Positions 6,384 through 6,523 of a stretch of 6,523 bases of DNA are shown one piece after another (position 1 is the stretch's first letter; the number at the start of each line of letters is the position of its first letter). Both the position numbers and the translations under genes were made by a program. The stretch spans positions 1 to 6,523 of the forward strand of contig CAZBJW010000246.1 of assembly GCA_964492135.1 (NCBI GenBank), in the 5' to 3' direction. Source of the DNA: CAYGAW01 sp964492135 (GTDB lineage: Bacteria; Chloroflexota; Anaerolineae; UBA7937; B3-Chlor). The notes under the pieces are model-generated. The model saw only the letters and a list, made by a program, of their open reading frames with translations. It was not told the DNA's origin and did no database searches.

Positions 6384-6523
6384 GAGTCTCTGTTCTCGAC
6401 TTCCAGCCCAATCATGCAGGGCCCCATAAAAACAATTCCTCGGAGCAGAAGCGACCCCTGGGGTGCACGCTGGAGTAAGGCCTCCGCCCCATTGAAGTCC
6501 GCTCTCCGCTCTTTACCATGAGG
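6368..6523 (-). CDS. Possible 3' end of an upstream gene entering from the right edge (weak)
   Basis: A minus-strand frame is open from the right edge to a TGA at 6368-6370, giving 51 codons and ending in VENRDSYPIS. It is in the same frame as the LtaS-like gene, and its stop lies 24 nt before the TTG start, a spacing that would suit an operon. However, the other two minus-strand frames also have long open stretches here, and I recognise no family in the peptide. This may simply be upstream non-coding DNA. Confidence 0.2.
   Translation of the reverse strand, partial: PHGKERRADFNGAEALLQRAPQGSLLLRGIVFMGPCMIGLEVENRDSYPIS

Noticed and set aside
6454..6464. ACCCC-T-GGGGT inverted repeat as a terminator upstream of the LtaS-like gene
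   Set aside because: Folding leaves only about 4 bp around a 3-nt loop, and the nearest T-run on the minus strand is over 20 nt downstream, so it does not fit an intrinsic terminator.
1..6523. Mobile element, CRISPR array or defence system
   Set aside because: No transposase, integrase, terminal repeats, direct-repeat array or nuclease motifs. All coding sequence is membrane enzymes of envelope type.

Overview
The window carries three genes, all on the minus strand, so transcription runs from the right edge to the left. It looks like part of a bacterial cell-envelope glycan locus. From right to left they are: a five-span membrane protein with an LtaS-like (sulfatase/alkaline phosphatase superfamily) extracytoplasmic catalytic domain (4712-6343); a large polytopic GT-C glycosyltransferase of the GT39/PMT_2 type with two tandem C-terminal beta-sandwich-like repeats (1890-4445); and a second, paralogous GT-C glycosyltransferase whose 3' end lies beyond the left edge (1-1906). 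The two glycosyltransferase genes overlap by 17 nt and are probably translationally coupled.

Organism: moderately GC-rich DNA and non-ATG starts on two of the three genes (TTG and GTG) fit many bacteria. The best taxonomic hint is the C-terminal module with signatures such as LTLYWQA, DYTVFVHL and GFYPTSRW. I recall this from membrane glycosyltransferases of Chloroflexota (Anaerolineae-like genomes and metagenome bins). This is inference from memory, not a search. There are no rRNA, tRNA, mobile-element or CRISPR signals.

Layout: 1-1906 partial glycosyltransferase; 1890-4445 full glycosyltransferase; 4446-4711 a 266-nt gap containing several inverted repeats and a good ribosome binding site for the GTG start; 4712-6343 LtaS-like protein; 6344-6523 an upstream region with a symmetric ATATC/GATAT cluster and an uninformative open frame running in from the right edge.

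How they may work together (inference): the glycosyltransferases would move single sugars from polyprenyl-phosphate donors onto an acceptor on the outer face of the cytoplasmic membrane. The LtaS-like enzyme would add or remove a phospho- or sulfo-substituent (for example phosphoglycerol or phosphoethanolamine) on the same or a related glycan. No substrate can be read from the sequence. The least explained part is the repeated, probably extracytoplasmic, C-terminal module of the glycosyltransferases, together with a Cys-x6-Cys pair conserved in both paralogs.
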